Shown: piece after piece, positions 62,256-64,000 of the stretch
Layout: every line of letters starts with the position of its first letter
How positions within the stretch are numbered: the stretch's first letter is position 1
Source: Pyrobaculum oguniense TE7
Lineage (GTDB): Archaea; Thermoproteota; Thermoprotei; Thermoproteales; Thermoproteaceae
Assembly: GCA_000247545.1 (NCBI GenBank)
Contig: CP003316.1
Span: 1-64,000, forward strand
Direction of reading: 5' to 3'
DNA: 64,000 bases
Notes under the pieces: generated by a model
Told to the model about the DNA's origin: nothing
The model's input: only the letters and a program-made list of their open reading frames with translations
The model's database searches: none
Made by a program: the position numbers and the translations under genes

Positions 62256-63434
62256 CTACCTAGCCAAGGCGGAGGCTACCGCGGCGTAGGCGTCTACGAG
62301 GCCATACCCTGTGAATACGTCAAAGCCCTGCGGTCCTATGTCTCTCGCCGTCGTAGTGAGGACTTGGTACACCTCGTCTGGCGTGAGCGCCCTCTTGCCG
62401 TATGCCAACCTCACCGCCTGGATCAGCGCCACTACGCCGGTGACGTGCGGCGTGGCCATAGATGTGCCGGACATATACGCATATCTGCCGCCTGGATATG
62501 TGGATAAGATGTTTACGCCGGGCGCGGCCACGTCCACCTCGGGGCCGTCGCTACTCCACGTGGGGATGGCGCCGTTTTGATCGACAGCGGCCACTGCAAT
62601 GACCCAGCTGTACCTTGCGGGGTACGAGACGTTGTCCGTCGATGGGTTGCCATCGCCCGAGTTGCCAGCGGCCGCTACCTGGACGGCGCCTTGCTGGTAC
62701 GCCCAATACGAGGCATCTCTAAGCACAGAAGAGTCTGAGGGCCCGCCAAGCGACATGGAGAGGATCGCCGCACCGGCTTTTACCGCCTCTATAATTCCCT
62801 CCGCTATGTCGCTGTAGTATCCAGAGCCCGAGTCCGAGAGCACCTTCACAGCTATAAGCTTGACCTTCGGCGCCACGCCGGCAACGCCGACGTTGTCAAG
62901 CGAGGCGGCGATTATGCCAGCCACGTGCGTCCCGTGGCCATTTCTATCGGCACAGTTGCCTAGGTTTGTCCCCTTGTAGAGCCTAGTACCCACTGTGTTT
63001 ATGCAGTACACCACCTTGCCTGAGAGCTGTGGGTGTTTGTAGTCTATGCCGGTATCCAACACAGCCACAGTCACCCCGTAGCCAAATGCGGCGTCGCCTA
63101 TTGTAACGAAGTACTGATCCCACACGAGGTGCGCATTTATCATCTTCACGTTCCACCGCACGTCTGCATAGTCGCCGAACCCGAAGGCCTTCGCCATCTT
63201 GTCCTCCTCGACGTATTTAATCCCCTTCAACTTCTTCAACTCGCCGACCTTGTGATCGGGAATGTTCAGCACAAGCGCCTTTATCTCTTTTAGATGTTTC
63301 AAAACCTTCACATCGCCCGTGGCGTTGATGTGAGCCATGTCGGGAGGCGCATCGGCGTAGCCCACAACCACCCTCGCCGCTTGTATATACACGACTAGCA
63401 ACGCCAGCGCCAACACATACAACATCTTGGACAT
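62256..63434 (-). CDS. Secreted subtilisin-like serine protease (aerolysin-like)
   Basis: A signal peptide ([16 protein letters not shown]) precedes an I9-type propeptide to about residue 90. The catalytic triad is Asp127 in [13 protein letters not shown], His167 in NGHGTHVAG and Ser325 in GTSMATPHV, with Asn258 (AGNSG) for the oxyanion hole. Length and layout match aerolysin, the extracellular heat-stable protease of Pyrobaculum aerophilum. ATG 63434 is about 25 bases from tttatataaaa. It would digest external protein for peptide-based growth. Confidence 0.92.
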   Translation of the reverse strand: MSKMLYVLALALLVVYIQAARVVVGYADAPPDMAHINATGDVKVLKHLKEIKALVLNIPDHKVGELKKLKGIKYVEEDKMAKAFGFGDYADVRWNVKMINAHLVWDQYFVTIGDAAFGYGVTVAVLDTGIDYKHPQLSGKVVYCINTVGTRLYKGTNLGNCADRNGHGTHVAGIIAASLDNVGVAGVAPKVKLIAVKVLSDSGSGYYSDIAEGIIEAVKAGAAILSMSLGGPSDSSVLRDASYWAYQQGAVQVAAAGNSGDGNPSTDNVSYPARYSWVIAVAAVDQNGAIPTWSSDGPEVDVAAPGVNILSTYPGGRYAYMSGTSMATPHVTGVVALIQAVRLAYGKRALTPDEVYQVLTTTARDIGPQGFDVFTGYGLVDAYAAVASALAR

Positions 63435-63477
63435 GGACGCTAAACGGCCCTTTTTTATATAAATTACGTTACGCCCT

Positions 63478-64000
63478 CTATGACATAAGTTCGTCTAACA
63501 CAGCCGCTACTCTACGTTGGACTTTTTTCGACACGCCTGTGTTCCTAGTGGTCTCCAACACCTCCGACCCTATCCTCAGTTGTAGATCCAGTTCGCCGAA
63601 GAATTGAGGAGCTTGCCTAACCGTTAGCTTCCCCTCCCATTGGATAAGGATGAGGGCTTGCAGGATCTCTACGAAGTTGATCCTCCCCACCGGGTCAAAG
63701 GGAGGGAGGCGGGGCCCCCTTTCCCCCCTTCTGTTAGATAGGTAAATCTCCCTAATGTAGCCGCTCAGCGCGACGATGTTTTTGTAAATTTCCTTCGTCC
63801 CGCGGGCCTTCACCGGGTCGTAGACAATACGCGCGGCGGTGGTCTTCACCTCCCGCGCCACCGCCTCCACGTCCGCAATCCTCGTCATGGGAGGCACTCC
63901 GAAGATCCAGTTAACCTCTATGCCGTATCCCACAGCCTTATCGTAAAACTCGCCCAGCTCCTCCAGCGGGGGAGGAGGAATAACTAGCCTCCTCACGTCC
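63478..64000 (-). CDS. TIM-barrel sugar isomerase/endonuclease-like protein, 5' end cut by window
   Basis: The visible 170 residues include FYDKAVGYGIEVNWIFGVPP, ARIVYDPVKARGTKEIYKNI, IREIYLSNRRGERGPRLPP and GRINFVEILQAL, the pattern of xylose isomerase-like/AP endonuclease 2 TIM barrels (COG1082). The frame is still open at the window edge, so a GTG at 63996 is probably not the true start and about a third of the protein is likely missing. The substrate is unknown. Confidence 0.6.
   Translation of the reverse strand, partial: DVRRLVIPPPPLEELGEFYDKAVGYGIEVNWIFGVPPMTRIADVEAVAREVKTTAARIVYDPVKARGTKEIYKNIVALSGYIREIYLSNRRGERGPRLPPFDPVGRINFVEILQALILIQWEGKLTVRQAPQFFGELDLQLRIGSEVLETTRNTGVSKKVQRRVAAVLDELMS

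Noticed and set aside
1-64000. CRISPR array or insertion sequence
   Set aside because: I saw no regularly spaced direct repeats of 24-37 bases, and no transposase or integrase gene.

Overview
The window looks like a chromosomal segment of a hyperthermophilic crenarchaeon of the Thermoproteales, most likely a Pyrobaculum species. The evidence is an aerolysin-type secreted subtilase, a Pyrobaculum-like NAD(P)-glutamate dehydrogenase, a tungsten aldehyde:ferredoxin oxidoreductase, archaeal RibC riboflavin synthase, archaemetzincin and PP1-arch phosphatase. Codons are GC-rich, and AT-rich TATA boxes lie about 22-27 bases before the start codon, which indicates leaderless mRNAs. That TATA spacing was used throughout to choose starts.

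Layout. 1-2.0 kb: a minus-strand operon of four unrecognised genes joined by 4-base overlaps, the first with a probable frameshift. 2.0-3.0 kb: decayed sequence. 3.0-6.3 kb: an unrecognised gene and a second gene broken by two frameshifts. 6.5-15.6 kb: a zinc ribbon protein, then a tight operon of a DUF1156 adenine-specific DNA methylase, a DUF499 AAA+ ATPase, a small protein and an SNF2 helicase with a C-terminal D-ExK nuclease-like domain. This is a methylase-ATPase-helicase defence locus related in logic to DISARM/BREX. 15.7-20.4 kb: a large superfamily 2 helicase flanked by a decayed and an intact copy of the same small gene. 20.7-22.6 kb: an M48-type membrane protease, a one-repeat TFB-like factor with a frameshift, a duplicated 59-base segment and a tRNA-Leu fragment. 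22.6-25.9 kb: secreted proteins, a vWA protein and a thioesterase.

26-43 kb is mostly housekeeping: citramalate synthase, TusA, a MIP18-type Fe-S factor, DegT aminotransferase, AOR, TatD-like hydrolases, tRNA-Arg(TCG), a GlcD-like flavoprotein, the SRP 7S RNA, prolidase, a JAMM protein, NikR, riboflavin synthase, a DUF1614 protein, an AbrB-PhoU protein, MGMT, MoaD and dCTP deaminase. 43-51 kb: a very large secreted protein with a membrane partner, PP1-arch, TatD, a molybdopterin oxidoreductase and a polar amino acid ABC importer. 51.7-62.2 kb: amino acid biosynthesis (glutamate dehydrogenase, leuB-leuA operon divergent from leuD, a RAM-domain homocitrate/isopropylmalate synthase, argF, leuC) plus archaemetzincin and a PAPS-reductase-like protein. 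The window ends with the aerolysin-like protease and a partial TIM-barrel gene.

The strongest unexpected signal is shared by three paralogous committed-step enzymes: citramalate synthase, the LeuA-like synthase and the RAM-domain synthase. In each, the ATG placed correctly behind a TATA box is out of frame with the enzyme. In each, the frames are joined by a -1 slip on an nnG GGG tetrad two to three codons after the ATG. This could be programmed frameshifting, G-tract length variation or consensus error. Several other genes here also carry single-base homopolymer frameshifts.
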